64,000 nt of DNA from Austwickia sp. (GCA_016711265.1 JADJTI010000005.1:62001-126000); one strand, 5' to 3'. Shown: positions 1 through 9,241, counted from the stretch's first letter. Made by a program: numbers and translations. The notes: generated by a model not told the origin, from the letters alone.

Positions 1-1
1 G

Positions 2-1360
2 CTGTCGGCGGCCATGGACACCGTCACCGAGTCCCGGATGGCCATCGCCCTCGCCCGGCAGGGTGGTCTGGGGATCTTGCACCGCAACCTGTCCATCCAG
101 GAGCAGGCCCACCAGGTCGACGTGGTGAAGCGGTCGGAGTTCGGGATGATCACCGACCCGATCACGACCAACCCGCAGGCCACCATCGGCGACGTCGACG
201 CGATCTGCGGGCAGTTCCGCATCTCGGGGTTACCCGTGGTCGACGCGCAGGACCGGCTGGTCGGCATCATCACCAACCGGGACATCCGCTTCGAACACGA
301 CTACTCGCGTCCGGTGTCCGAGGTGATGACGCCGATGCCGCTGGTCACCGGGTACCCGGGGATCACCAAGGACGATGCGTTGGCGCTGTTGGCTCGGCAC
401 AAGATCGAGAAGCTCCCCCTGGTCGATGGCGACGGCCGATTGCGCGGGCTGTTCACCGTGAAGGACTTCACCAAGACCGAGCAGTACCCGGCGGCCACCA
501 AGGACGAGGCGGGACGGTTGCGGGTGGGTGCCGCCGTCGGCTTCTGGGGGGACTCCTGGGAGCGGGCGATGGCGCTGATCGACGCTGGTGTCGACGTGTT
601 GGTGGTGGATACCGCCAACGGGCACGCGCGCGGCGTCACCGACATGATCAAGCGGCTCAAGGGTGACCCGGCCGCCGCGCACGTCGACGTCATCGGGGGC
701 AACGTGGCAACCCGGCAAGGCGCCCAGGCCCTGGTCGACGCCGGTGCCGATGCCGTGAAGGTGGGCGTCGGCCCGGGCTCGATTTGTACCACCCGAGTGA
801 TCGCCGGGGTGGGCGTACCGCAGGTGAGCGCCATCTATGAGGCGTCGCTGGCGGCCAAGCCGGCCGGCGTACCGGTGATCGGGGACGGCGGCCTGCAGTT
901 CTCCGGCGACATCGCCAAGGCGCTGGTCGCCGGTGCCGACGCCGTGATGGTCGGATCCCTGCTGGCCGGCTGTGAGGAGGCCCCGGGTGACCTGGTCTTC
1001 ATCAACGGCAAGCAGTTCAAGACCTACCGGGGGATGGGTTCGCTAGGGGCCATGCAGTCCCGCGGGCGGGGGGCGTCGTACAGCAAGGACCGGTACTTCC
1101 AGGGCGACGTGACCGACGACGACCTGGTGGTCCCCGAGGGCATCGAAGGCAAGGTGGCTTACAAGGGGCCGCTGGGGGCCGTGGCCTACCAGCTCATCGG
1201 CGGCCTGCGGCAGTCGATGTTCTACGTCGGCGCGCAGACCATCCCCGAGCTGCAGGACAAGGGACGGTTCGTGCGGATCACCGCTGCGGGGTTGAAAGAG
1301 TCCCACCCACACGACGTCCAGATGGCGCTCGAGGCGCCGAACTACACCGCCCGCTCGTAG
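2..1360 (+). CDS. guaB: IMP dehydrogenase, 5'-truncated
   Basis: Catalyses NAD-dependent oxidation of IMP to XMP, the committed step of GMP synthesis. The reading frame is open at the left window edge and begins LSAAMDTVTE, a typical internal IMPDH stretch, so about 50 N-terminal residues lie outside the window. A CBS-domain pair follows (about visible residues 45-155, with TNPQATIGD and MTPMPLVTG). Next come the phosphate-binding and catalytic loop VGPGSICTTR with the active-site Cys, and the mobile flap RGMGSLGAM plus RGASYSKDRYFQ. The C-terminus SHPHDVQM is family-typical. Its last 19 bases overlap the convergent hydrolase gene. The CBS-less paralogue guaB3 and guaA follow downstream, so this is a purine cluster. 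Family assignment is secure. Confidence 0.97.
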   Translation: MSAAMDTVTESRMAIALARQGGLGILHRNLSIQEQAHQVDVVKRSEFGMITDPITTNPQATIGDVDAICGQFRISGLPVVDAQDRLVGIITNRDIRFEHDYSRPVSEVMTPMPLVTGYPGITKDDALALLARHKIEKLPLVDGDGRLRGLFTVKDFTKTEQYPAATKDEAGRLRVGAAVGFWGDSWERAMALIDAGVDVLVVDTANGHARGVTDMIKRLKGDPAAAHVDVIGGNVATRQGAQALVDAGADAVKVGVGPGSICTTRVIAGVGVPQVSAIYEASLAAKPAGVPVIGDGGLQFSGDIAKALVAGADAVMVGSLLAGCEEAPGDLVFINGKQFKTYRGMGSLGAMQSRGRGASYSKDRYFQGDVTDDDLVVPEGIEGKVAYKGPLGAVAYQLIGGLRQSMFYVGAQTIPELQDKGRFVRITAAGLKESHPHDVQMALEAPNYTARS

Positions 1361-2232
1361 TCGGCGTCCATCGGGATCAGCATTCCGTCGAACAGGCTGA
1401 TGATCGCGTCAGCGATGGCGTCAGCGGCCTCGTAGGGCAGCATGTGTCCCCGGCCCGGCAGCACGGTGAGCTCGGCGTGCGGGATCTCGGCCTTGAGCGC
1501 CTCGGAATGTGCCACGGGGATGAGCCGGTCGCGGGTGCCGGAAAGAATGTGCGTCGGTACGTCGACGAAGTGCGCCAACGCCTCCACCTCGTGGTGATCG
1601 GCCAACGCGGTGAAGAACTTGCCGATGGTGGGCATCTTGGTGCGCTGGATCTGGCGGACAGCGTGCTTGACGTCGTCCTTATTGGGGCGTTGCCCGAAGA
1701 TCAGCCGTCCCTGCGCCAACACCGGCACCAACTGGTGCGGGGCGATCCGGGGCGCGTGCGACGCCACGAACATGATCAGGCCCTCCAGCGGTACCGGGGA
1801 ACGGCCCTCGATGGAGGCGGCCGTGGAGGCCAGCACGGTGCCGCGGACGCGGTCGGCCAGGTCCTGGTGGTGCAGCCCGGCGAACGCCATGATCGACATC
1901 CCGCCCATCGAGTGACCGGCGAGCACCAACGGCCCTTCGGGCGTCGTTGTCTGGATGACGCGGTACAGGTCCTCGCCGAGGACCCGGACCGAGGGGGTGG
2001 CCAGGTCGCCCATCGTGGACTGGCCGTGTCCGCGCTGGTCGTAGATGACAATCCGCACGTCCCGGTGCGTGAGTAGCTCGCTGACCACCTTGTGCCAGCT
2101 CTCCCGGGCCATGCACCAGCCGTGCGCCAGGATGACGGTCGGGGTGCCCTCCGGCGGCGGGTTATCTGGCAGGATCTCCTCGGCGATGATGGTCGCGCCG
2201 TGCTCGGACGGGATCGTAAAGGTTCGGTTCAT
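1342..2232 (-). CDS. Alpha/beta hydrolase
   Basis: Serine hydrolase of the alpha/beta fold, 296 residues; substrate unknown. Visible motifs are the oxyanion HGWCM after the first strands, the nucleophile elbow GHSMG, the acid in SGTRDRL and the catalytic His in GRGHMLPYE. No signal peptide, so probably cytoplasmic. The start was placed at the ATG at 2230-2232 because it follows an excellent Shine-Dalgarno (AGGAGGAGG). An upstream in-frame extension of 38 residues is low-complexity and looks non-coding. Convergent with guaB, overlapping it by 19 bp, and divergent from guaB3. Could be an esterase, lactonase or dehalogenase-like enzyme; the sequence does not decide. Confidence 0.88.
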   Translation of the reverse strand: MNRTFTIPSEHGATIIAEEILPDNPPPEGTPTVILAHGWCMARESWHKVVSELLTHRDVRIVIYDQRGHGQSTMGDLATPSVRVLGEDLYRVIQTTTPEGPLVLAGHSMGGMSIMAFAGLHHQDLADRVRGTVLASTAASIEGRSPVPLEGLIMFVASHAPRIAPHQLVPVLAQGRLIFGQRPNKDDVKHAVRQIQRTKMPTIGKFFTALADHHEVEALAHFVDVPTHILSGTRDRLIPVAHSEALKAEIPHAELTVLPGRGHMLPYEAADAIADAIISLFDGMLIPMDADYERAV

Positions 2233-2509
2233 CGTGGTTCCTCCTCCTCTACGTCCGCCGCTGCCGGTCCCGCAGGACCTGCCCTTCGCTGACGGAATCA
2301 GTCTTCGGTCGGCGCTCCACGGGGGGCTGTCGTGGTACGCCGACAAGGCGAGGCGGCGACCGCCTCGCCATACTCTTCGGTAACTATTCTGCGGGATGGA
2401 GCTTTCCTGGTGCGAGAGTTCGCCGATAAATCTGGGCGAACCGAGGTGACCTTGGTTGCTTCCCGGCCGCGCCGAGCACGCCTGGTGTGCTGACTGAGGC
2501 GCCCCGACG

Positions 2510-2547
2510 TCGACGGGTGGATACCCAGATGGGTATCCACCCGTCGA
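2510..2547. repeat. Long perfect hairpin in the 2233-2736 intergenic region
   Basis: Arms at 2510-2526 and 2531-2547 are 17 bp and perfectly complementary, around the loop AGAT. No T tract follows, so it is not a textbook terminator. It lies between two divergent genes, where a terminator would not be expected, so it may be an operator or a small palindromic repeat. No gene is seen in 2233-2736. Confidence 0.6.
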
Positions 2548-2567
2548 TCTGCGGTCGTTGGGGGAGT

Positions 2568-2655
2568 CGAGATGTCATTCCCGGCTCACCCGGCTGCGGA
2601 TGGTGCACCGAATTCGACATCTCGATCGCTGGAACGCACGAGAAATGACATCTCG
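2568..2655. repeat. Intergenic inverted repeat, GAGATGTCATT family
   Basis: CGAGATGTCATT at 2568-2579 is repeated inverted as AATGACATCTCG at 2644-2655. A third inverted partial copy (CGACATCTCG) lies near 2615-2624. The internal words CCCGGCT and GCACCGAATT resemble those of the element at 45.9-46.0 kb, so the two may belong to one dispersed family. It ends about 80 bp upstream of guaB3. Confidence 0.55.
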
Positions 2656-2736
2656 GCCGCCCGGGTGACGTCCGCCGTGGGCGCTGGCTCGCGGTGTCCG
2701 CGTCGCGGACCGGCGACCCGCCGTTAGCCTGTTCGG

Positions 2737-3858
2737 GTGACTGAGATCGAGATCGGGCGCGGGAAGCGTGGCCGCCGGGCGTACTCCTTCGACGACGTGG
2801 CGATCGTGCCCTCGCGGCGGACCCGCGACCCGGAGGAGGTGTCGATCTCCTGGCAGTTGGACGCCTACCAGTTCGACCTGCCGTTCGTGGCGGCGCCGAT
2901 GGACTCGGTGATGTCGCCGGAGACCGCCATCGCCTTCGGGCGTCTCGGGGGGCTGGGGGTGCTCGACCTGGAGGGGGTCTGGACCCGGTATGAGGACCCG
3001 CTGCCGCTGCTGGCCGAGATCGCGACCCTGGATCCGGCCGCCGTCACTGCCCGGATGCAGCAGATCTACGCCGAACCGATCAAGGAAGAGCTGATCACCG
3101 CCCGCCTTCGGCAGATGCGGGACGCCGGGATCGTGGTCGCCGGGTCGCTGTCGCCGCAGCGCACCCAGGAGTACTGGAAGCGGGTCGTGGATGCCGGCGT
3201 CGACCTGTTCGTGATCCGCGGTACGACGGTCTCGGCCGAGCATGTCTCCAGTCACGCCGAGCCGTTGAACCTCAAGCGATTCATCTACGAACTCGACGTT
3301 CCCGTCATCGTCGGCGGCGCAGCGACGTACACCGCGGCGTTGCACCTGATGCGGACCGGGGCGGCGGCCGTCCTGGTCGGGTTCGGCGGCGGCGCCGCGC
3401 ACACCACCCGCCGGACGCTCGGCATCCACGTGCCGATGGCCAGCGCCGTCGCCGACGTGGCCGCGGCTCGCCGGGACTACCTCGATGAGTCGGGCGGGCG
3501 GTACGTCCACGTGATCGCCGACGGCAGCATCGGCCGCTCCGGCGACATCGTCAAAGCCATCGCGTGCGGCGCCGACGGCGTCATGCTCGGCGCCGCCCTG
3601 GCCCGGGCCAGCGACGCCCCGGGGCGCGGCTACCACTGGGGTTCCGAGGCTCACCACACCCAGTTGCCCCGCGGCGAACGGGTCCCGGTCGGCGCGGTCG
3701 CCTCGCTGCAGGAGATCCTGTACGGGCCGGGCAAGGCCGCCGACGGCACCACGAACCTGACCGGAGCCCTGAGGCGGGCGATGGCCACCACGGGCTACTC
3801 GGAGCTGAAGGAATTCCAGCGCGTCGAGGTGGTGGTGGCGCCGACCGTCGGCGACTGA
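2737..3858 (+). CDS. guaB3: GuaB3-family IMP dehydrogenase paralogue
   Basis: TIM-barrel nucleotide oxidoreductase of 373 residues, shorter than IMPDH because it lacks CBS domains. The N-terminus carries the conserved AYSFDDVAIVPSRRTRDP and APMDSVMSPETA segments. The C-terminus GYSELKEFQRVEV is the GuaB3 hallmark. GuaB3 proteins commonly sit beside guaB in actinobacteria, as here; whether they act as IMPDH or GMP reductase is not settled. The loop aligned with the IMPDH catalytic loop reads GFGGGAAHTTR, so the catalytic Cys position appears to be His. Start is GTG. The assignment to the family is firm; the reaction is uncertain. Confidence 0.9.
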   Translation: MTEIEIGRGKRGRRAYSFDDVAIVPSRRTRDPEEVSISWQLDAYQFDLPFVAAPMDSVMSPETAIAFGRLGGLGVLDLEGVWTRYEDPLPLLAEIATLDPAAVTARMQQIYAEPIKEELITARLRQMRDAGIVVAGSLSPQRTQEYWKRVVDAGVDLFVIRGTTVSAEHVSSHAEPLNLKRFIYELDVPVIVGGAATYTAALHLMRTGAAAVLVGFGGGAAHTTRRTLGIHVPMASAVADVAAARRDYLDESGGRYVHVIADGSIGRSGDIVKAIACGADGVMLGAALARASDAPGRGYHWGSEAHHTQLPRGERVPVGAVASLQEILYGPGKAADGTTNLTGALRRAMATTGYSELKEFQRVEVVVAPTVGD

Positions 3859-3903
3859 CCACAGGGGCGACGGTGGCGCCCTGACCGACGTACGGTAGAG
3901 GAC

Positions 3904-5505
3904 ATGACGGCCCCGACGCTGGAGAGCAACGAGCCCGGGTCCGGGCCCATCACGGCGCCGACCGCGTTGGACCCGGAGTGGGTCCGGCGACTCTGCCTCC
4001 AGGCGGTCGCCTCCCCCCGGGCGCAACGGCACCTGACGCAGACCCCGTTGACCGGGAACCCGCTGGCCGACATCCCGCTGTCCACGCCCGAGGACGTGGA
4101 CATCGCGCTGTCCGGTGCCCGGATGGCGCAGCGCAGTTGGGCCTACCTGCCGGTGGAGAGCCGGGCGGCGATCCTGCTGCGCTTTCACGACCTGGTCCTG
4201 GCCCACCAGCGGGAACTGCTCGACCTGATCCAGTTGGAGTCCGGCAAGGCCCGGCTGCACGCCTTCGAAGAGGTCATCGACACCTGCAACGTGGCCCGGC
4301 ACTACGGGATCCGGGCCCGCTCCTACCTGCGGCCGCGACGGCGCCCGGGCGCCGTACCGGGCCTGACCAAGGTGGTCGAGCACCGCCGCCCCAAGGGGAT
4401 CGTCGGCATCGTCTCGCCGTGGAACTACCCGCTCTCGATGGGGATCACCGACGCACTGCCCGCCCTGGTCGCCGGCAACGCCGTCGTGCTGCGCCCGGAC
4501 TTGCAGACGCCGTTGACCGCGCTGCTGGCGGCCGAGCTGCTGCAGCGGGCCGGGCTGCCCCAGCGGGTCCTACAGGTGGTGCTCGGGCCGGGCAGCACGA
4601 TCGGAGCGGCGGTCCTGGCCGGCGCGGACGCCATCTGCTTCACGGGTTCGACACCGACCGGGCGTCGGGTGGGTGCCGCCGCGGGGGAACGCCTCCAGTC
4701 GATGAGCCTGGAGCTCGGCGGGAAGAACGCCATGTACGTCGCCGACGACGCCGACCTTGACCGGGCAGTCGAGGGGGCCGTTCGGGCGTGCTTCAGCTCG
4801 GCCGGGCAACTGTGCGTGGCCATCGAGCGGCTGATCCTGCACCGCGACATCGCGCAGGCGTTCCTGGCCCGCTTCATCCCCGCGGTGCAAGCGCTGCGGC
4901 TCGGGCCGAACCTGACCTACGACGCCGACCTTGGCTCGCTGGTCTCGGGTGATCAGCTGAGCATCGTCTCCCGACACGTGCAGGACGCCCGCGCCCGGGG
5001 AGCTCAGGTGCTCACCGGCGGTCGTCACCGCCCGGACCTGGGGCCGTACTTCTACGAGCCGACCGTGCTCGACGGTGTCACCGCGGACATGGAGGTCTAT
5101 CGCACCGAGACCTTCGGCCCGGTGGTCAGCGTGTACCGGGTCGGCGGCGATGCCGAGGCGATCCGGATGGCCAACGACAGCGAGTACGGCCTGAACGCCT
5201 CGGTGTGGACCGCGGACCTGACCCGCGGACGCCGCATCGCCGGGCTCATCCAGGCCGGCACGGTGAACGTCAACGAGGGGTACGCCGCGGCGTACGGGTC
5301 CTCGGCCGCGCCGATGGGCGGGTACAAGGCCTCAGGCGTCGGTCGCAGGCACGGCGACGACGGCATCCTGAAGTACACCCAGGCTCAAACCGTGGCCGTG
5401 CAGCGCGGCATGGGCCTGGGAGTTCCCCCGGGTCTGCCGCCGCAGCGGTACGCCGCGCTGGTCAGCGGGGGTCTGAAGGTGATGCGGGCGATGCGCCGTG
5501 GCTGA
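3904..5505 (+). CDS. gabD2: Succinate-semialdehyde dehydrogenase, NAD(P)+
   Basis: Aldehyde dehydrogenase superfamily, 533 residues, most like the actinobacterial GabD2 group that oxidises succinic semialdehyde to succinate. Visible features are the cofactor-site segment GIVGIVSPWNYPL, the glycine motif FTGSTPTGR, the catalytic Glu in LELGGKNAMYV and the nucleophilic Cys in SSAGQLC. The ETFGPVVSVY and C-terminal substrate-loop regions are complete. The stop overlaps the GTG of the SURF1 gene by 8 bp, which suggests co-translation. Exact aldehyde specificity is inferred from overall resemblance only. Confidence 0.88.
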   Translation: MTAPTLESNEPGSGPITAPTALDPEWVRRLCLQAVASPRAQRHLTQTPLTGNPLADIPLSTPEDVDIALSGARMAQRSWAYLPVESRAAILLRFHDLVLAHQRELLDLIQLESGKARLHAFEEVIDTCNVARHYGIRARSYLRPRRRPGAVPGLTKVVEHRRPKGIVGIVSPWNYPLSMGITDALPALVAGNAVVLRPDLQTPLTALLAAELLQRAGLPQRVLQVVLGPGSTIGAAVLAGADAICFTGSTPTGRRVGAAAGERLQSMSLELGGKNAMYVADDADLDRAVEGAVRACFSSAGQLCVAIERLILHRDIAQAFLARFIPAVQALRLGPNLTYDADLGSLVSGDQLSIVSRHVQDARARGAQVLTGGRHRPDLGPYFYEPTVLDGVTADMEVYRTETFGPVVSVYRVGGDAEAIRMANDSEYGLNASVWTADLTRGRRIAGLIQAGTVNVNEGYAAAYGSSAAPMGGYKASGVGRRHGDDGILKYTQAQTVAVQRGMGLGVPPGLPPQRYAALVSGGLKVMRAMRRG

Positions 5506-6361
5506 GCACCGGGCTCGCCCCACGTTCGCCCGGACCGTCCTGCAGCCACGCTGGCTGGCTTTGCTGGTGCTGGTGATCGTCGTCGCCTACGGCTTCGCGC
5601 TGATGGGGATGTGGCAGCTCAACGTCGCCCAGGACCGCGGCCGGGAAGAGGCGCAGGCGCAGGCGTTGGCGCGTCCCGTCGTACCGCTGGAATCCATCGT
5701 GAAACCGCACCAGGCGATGACGGAGGAGGCCGCCGCCCGGATGGTGACCGTCCAAGGCCGGTACGACGCCGCGCGCCAGGTGTTCATCACCGACCGCAGG
5801 CTGGGCGAGCGCACCGGGTACTGGGTGCTTACGCCCCTGGTGACCGACAAGGGTGCGGTGTTGCCGGTGCTGCGGGGGTTCGTGACCGAGCCGGGCGCCG
5901 CCAACCGGCCGCCGGCGACCGAGGTCTCGCTGACCGGGATGTACGCCCCCAACGAAGGACCGCCGGACCAGCGCCGCAGTCTCCCGGCCGACCAGTTGCA
6001 GAAGGTCGACCTCGGCGACCTGGTGAACCGCTGGCCCGAAGATCTCTACAACGGCTTCCTGTTCGCCACCGCCGAAACCCCGGCGGTGAGTTGGGGCGCC
6101 GGCTCGGCGCTGACACTGGTCCCACCCCCGAGCGCTGCGCCCACCGAACTGAACTGGCGCAACCTGTCCTATGCCGCTCAGTGGTGGGTCTTCGCGGCGT
6201 TCGGGGTCTACATGTACTGGCGGATGGTGCGCGAGGACCTCCGGCGCCGGCGCCTGGAATATGACCACCAGCACGCCCCCGATCCGGCAGTCGAGCACGC
6301 ACCCGAGAACGCACCCGCGGCACCCGTCGCGGCCACCCGTCGTACCCCTGCAGGAGGCTGA
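5498..6361 (+). CDS. SURF1 family protein, cytochrome oxidase assembly
   Basis: Membrane protein of 287 residues expected to help mature the haem a/copper centre of cytochrome c oxidase. It has the SURF1 topology: an N-terminal membrane helix ending in MGMWQLNVAQDR, a long extracytoplasmic domain and a second helix preceded by the diagnostic NLSYAAQWWVFAAF. The C-terminal tail is Pro/Ala/His-rich and cytoplasmic. It overlaps gabD2 and is followed 6 bp later by the DUF3817 gene, so the three are probably one operon running toward guaA. Confidence 0.9.
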   Translation: MAEHRARPTFARTVLQPRWLALLVLVIVVAYGFALMGMWQLNVAQDRGREEAQAQALARPVVPLESIVKPHQAMTEEAAARMVTVQGRYDAARQVFITDRRLGERTGYWVLTPLVTDKGAVLPVLRGFVTEPGAANRPPATEVSLTGMYAPNEGPPDQRRSLPADQLQKVDLGDLVNRWPEDLYNGFLFATAETPAVSWGAGSALTLVPPPSAAPTELNWRNLSYAAQWWVFAAFGVYMYWRMVREDLRRRRLEYDHQHAPDPAVEHAPENAPAAPVAATRRTPAGG

Positions 6362-6367
6362 CCCGCC

Positions 6368-6739
6368 ATGTCCGACAAGCCGTTGATGACCGACCAGTGG
6401 TCCGACCGGCCGACGGTGTTGATGGACTACGAGCGGGTTCGCAAGGCGCTCCCGGTGTTCCGGGTGATGGCGGTGCTCGTCGGGTTGGGTCTGCTGCTGC
6501 TGGTGCTGGAGATGGTGCTCAAGTACGGCTTCGGCAACCCGGTGCTGGAGTGGTGGCAGATCCCGCACGGCTTCCTCTACATGGTCTACCTCGGCGCCGT
6601 GGCCAACCTGGGCTTCGCGGCCCGCTGGTCGCTGCTCAAGATGGTCGGGGTGATGCTCGCCGGCGTCGTACCGTTGCTGTCCTTCTACGTCGAGCACCGG
6701 GTCGCCCAGGACGTGCAGCGACAGCTCGGCTCGGCCTGA
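6368..6739 (+). CDS. DUF3817 integral membrane protein
   Basis: Small protein of 123 residues with three predicted membrane helices (about residues 35-58, 65-85 and 90-108). It carries the DUF3817 pattern in which WWQIPHGFLYMVYL opens the second helix. Function unknown. In actinobacteria this family often lies directly upstream of guaA, as it does here. Start is ATG six bases after the SURF1 stop. Confidence 0.85.
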   Translation: MSDKPLMTDQWSDRPTVLMDYERVRKALPVFRVMAVLVGLGLLLLVLEMVLKYGFGNPVLEWWQIPHGFLYMVYLGAVANLGFAARWSLLKMVGVMLAGVVPLLSFYVEHRVAQDVQRQLGSA

Positions 6740-6815
6740 TCCAGGCCTGAGCGCGCCGGTTCGCGTCGTACCCGGACCACGGGCCGCTCGTGGCCCGCCG
6801 GGCTAGAGTGGCGCC

Positions 6816-8393
6816 GTGAACCCCGACCCCCACGCCCGGCCGGTCCTCGTCGTCGACTTCGGTGCCCAATACGCCCAGCTCATCGCCCGGCGGGTCCGGG
6901 AGGCGAAGGTCTTCAGCGAGGTGGTGCCGCACACCGTCTCGACGGCGGAGTTGGTGGCGCGCCGGCCGGCGGCGATCATCCTGTCCGGGGGGCCGGCCTC
7001 GGTGTACGCCCCGCAGGCCCCCGCGCTCGATGTGGCGCTGCTGGAGGCCGGCATCCCGGTGTTCGGGATGTGCTACGGGTTCCAGGCGATGGCGGCCGCG
7101 CTCGGCGGAACGGTCGCCGAAACGGGCCTGCGCGAGTACGGCGCTACCTCCGCGGCCATCGCCGACACCTCCTCCACCCTGTTCCGCGGGCAACCGGCCC
7201 AGCAGTCGGTGTGGATGTCGCATGGGGATTCGGTGTCCGCGGCGCCGCCGGGCATGACGGTCACTGCCTCCACCGCAGGCGCCCAGGTCGCGGCGTTCGA
7301 GGACGACGATCGCCGGCTGTACGGCGTGCAGTGGCACCCCGAGGTGGTGCACTCCACCTTCGGGCAGCGGGTGCTGGAGAACTTCCTGTACGCCGGTGCG
7401 GGGCTGGCGCCCGACTGGACCCCGAGCAGCATCGTGCAGGACCAGGTGGCCCGGTTGCGGGCGCAGATCGGGGACGCGCATGTGCTCTGCGCCCTCTCCG
7501 GCGGGGTGGACTCCTCGGTCGCCGCGGCGCTCGTCCAGCGAGCCGTGGGTGACCAGCTGACCTGCGTGTTCGTCGATCACGGGCTGTTGCGGGCGGGGGA
7601 AGCGGAGCAGGTCAAGGAGGAGTTCGTCGCGGCCACCGGCGTGGATCTGGTCACCGTCGAGGCGGCCGACCGCTTCCTGTCCGCGTTGGCCGGCGTACGG
7701 GACCCCGAGGAGAAGCGCAAGATCATCGGCCGGGAGTTCATCCGGGTCTTCGAGCAGGCGGCCCGGGACGTGGTCGGGCTGGCCGACTCCCAGGGGCACC
7801 CCGTGCAGTTCCTGGTGCAGGGCACGCTCTACCCCGATGTGGTGGAGTCCGGTGGCGGTGCGGGCACGGCCAACATCAAGTCCCACCACAACGTCGGGGG
7901 GCTGCCGAATGACCTGCGGTTCACGCTGGTCGAGCCCCTGCGTGACCTGTTCAAGGACGAGGTCCGCAAGGTGGGCCTGGAGCTGGGGGTGCCCGAGAGC
8001 ATCGTGTGGCGCCAGCCGTTCCCCGGCCCGGGGCTGGGGATCCGGATCGTCGGGGAGGTGACCGCCGAGCGCCTGGAGACGCTGCGGGCGGCGGATGCGA
8101 TCGCGCGGGCCGGGTTGACGGCGGCCGGCCTAGATCGCGACATCTGGCAGTGCCCGGTGGTGCTGCTGGCCGACGTCCGGTCTGTGGGGGTCCAGGGCGA
8201 TGGCCGCACCTACGGGCACCCGGTCGTGCTGCGGCCGGTGAGCAGCGAAGATGCGATGACCGCCGACTGGGCCCGGGTGCCGTACGACGTGCTCGCGGCC
8301 ATCTCGTCCCGGATCACCAACGAGGTGGCTGAGGTCAACCGGGTCGTGCTGGACGTGACGAGCAAGCCGCCCGGCACGATCGAGTGGGAGTAG
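6816..8393 (+). CDS. guaA: GMP synthase, glutamine-hydrolysing
   Basis: Converts XMP to GMP with ATP and glutamine; full length at 525 residues. The class I glutamine amidotransferase domain (1-190) shows the nucleophile Cys86 in GMCYGFQ and the His174/Glu176 pair in QWHPEV. The ATP-pyrophosphatase domain has the PP-loop LSGGVDSSVAAAL. The C-terminal dimerisation domain ends with the invariant KPPGTIEWE. Start is GTG. It completes the purine set with guaB and guaB3, and is followed by a hairpin repeat that may terminate it. Confidence 0.98.
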   Translation: MNPDPHARPVLVVDFGAQYAQLIARRVREAKVFSEVVPHTVSTAELVARRPAAIILSGGPASVYAPQAPALDVALLEAGIPVFGMCYGFQAMAAALGGTVAETGLREYGATSAAIADTSSTLFRGQPAQQSVWMSHGDSVSAAPPGMTVTASTAGAQVAAFEDDDRRLYGVQWHPEVVHSTFGQRVLENFLYAGAGLAPDWTPSSIVQDQVARLRAQIGDAHVLCALSGGVDSSVAAALVQRAVGDQLTCVFVDHGLLRAGEAEQVKEEFVAATGVDLVTVEAADRFLSALAGVRDPEEKRKIIGREFIRVFEQAARDVVGLADSQGHPVQFLVQGTLYPDVVESGGGAGTANIKSHHNVGGLPNDLRFTLVEPLRDLFKDEVRKVGLELGVPESIVWRQPFPGPGLGIRIVGEVTAERLETLRAADAIARAGLTAAGLDRDIWQCPVVLLADVRSVGVQGDGRTYGHPVVLRPVSSEDAMTADWARVPYDVLAAISSRITNEVAEVNRVVLDVTSKPPGTIEWE

Positions 8394-8406
8394 CCACACG
8401 CCGAAA

Positions 8407-8450
8407 CGTTGGGGGATTCGCGCCGGAAGTGCGGTGCACATTCCCCAACG
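8407..8450. repeat. CGTTGGGG hairpin repeat, copy 1
   Basis: Inverted arms CGTTGGGG (8407-8414) and CCCCAACG (8443-8450) just after guaA. The same arms and the CGCGCCG word after the left arm recur at 37635-37678 and 41470-41513. Probably a mobile or terminator-like palindromic element. The remainder of 8394-8715 holds a tandem CTCCTACGACG pair near 8471-8492 and no gene. Confidence 0.65.
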
Positions 8451-8715
8451 GTTCGACGCGCCACCCCCGGCTCCTACGACGCTCCTACGACGCGTGATAC
8501 CACGTTGACTCCGCCCCCGCGCAGAGCGGATAGGAGAACCGCGACCGAGCGCGGTCACCCTCTCTCGGCGTTCTTCCGGCGCGCGGCAATGTCCCTCGGA
8601 GCCTGGTCGGGGACCCGTGACCCGGCGTACATTGCCACCAACGCCCATGCCCATGAGCGCCGTCGTCATCTCCCGGGTGGATGCCGAGCCCGCGGGACGT
8701 TCCCCAGGAGGCTGG

Positions 8716-9090
8716 ATGAGCACCGAACCTCGTGACCTGCGCGCCGCCGTACAGGGCTACTACGACGCGCTGGACGCCGACGACATCGAGGCGGTCCTGT
8801 CCTCCTTCAGCGGCGACGTGCTCTACCGGCGCCCCGGGTACGCCGACATGGTGGGACTGCATCAGCTGCGCGACTACTACTCCTCGGCGGAGCGCACGAT
8901 CGCCCCGGGACGGCATGTGCTGCGGCGGATCCTGGTCGATCACCTGTCGGCGGCCGCTCACGGCGTGTACGAGGGGCAGCTCAAGGACGGCGGTGCACCG
9001 GCCACGGTCGGCTTCGCGGCGTTCTTCACGTTCGACGGTTCCGGCCGGATCAGCGAGCACCAGACGTACTTCTTCGTGCCCGCGGTCTGA
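8716..9090 (+). CDS. NTF2-like (SnoaL/ketosteroid-isomerase fold) protein
   Basis: Small cytoplasmic protein of 124 residues with the cone-shaped NTF2-like pattern: an N-terminal helix followed by ALDADDIEAVLSSF, then strands with RRPGYADMVG, and the closing GRISEHQTYFFVPAV. Proteins of this fold bind or isomerise small hydrophobic molecules; no specific substrate can be read here. The start ATG at 8716 was chosen because AGGAGG ends five bases upstream; a longer frame from 8617 lacks such a site. It stands alone between guaA and malate synthase. Confidence 0.75.
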   Translation: MSTEPRDLRAAVQGYYDALDADDIEAVLSSFSGDVLYRRPGYADMVGLHQLRDYYSSAERTIAPGRHVLRRILVDHLSAAAHGVYEGQLKDGGAPATVGFAAFFTFDGSGRISEHQTYFFVPAV

Positions 9091-9138
9091 GGTTGCTCGG
9101 GGCGGGTGCCGCGTCGTACGGTCATGAAACCCGCGACT

Positions 9139-9149
9139 CCACAATGTGG
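9139..9149. promoter_or_regulatory. Candidate operator upstream of malate synthase
   Basis: Palindrome CCACAATGTGG about 95 bp before the aceB start, next to a TTTTTT run. The size and symmetry would suit an IclR-type or similar dimeric regulator. No regulator gene is nearby, so this is only suggestive. Confidence 0.3.
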
Positions 9150-9241
9150 CTGCTTTTTTCCACTGGGCGGAAGCAATGGCCGGTTTGTGGGCCGAGGCCG
9201 CGCAACGCGGCGTACCCGAACGGACGAAAGAGGCATTGAGC

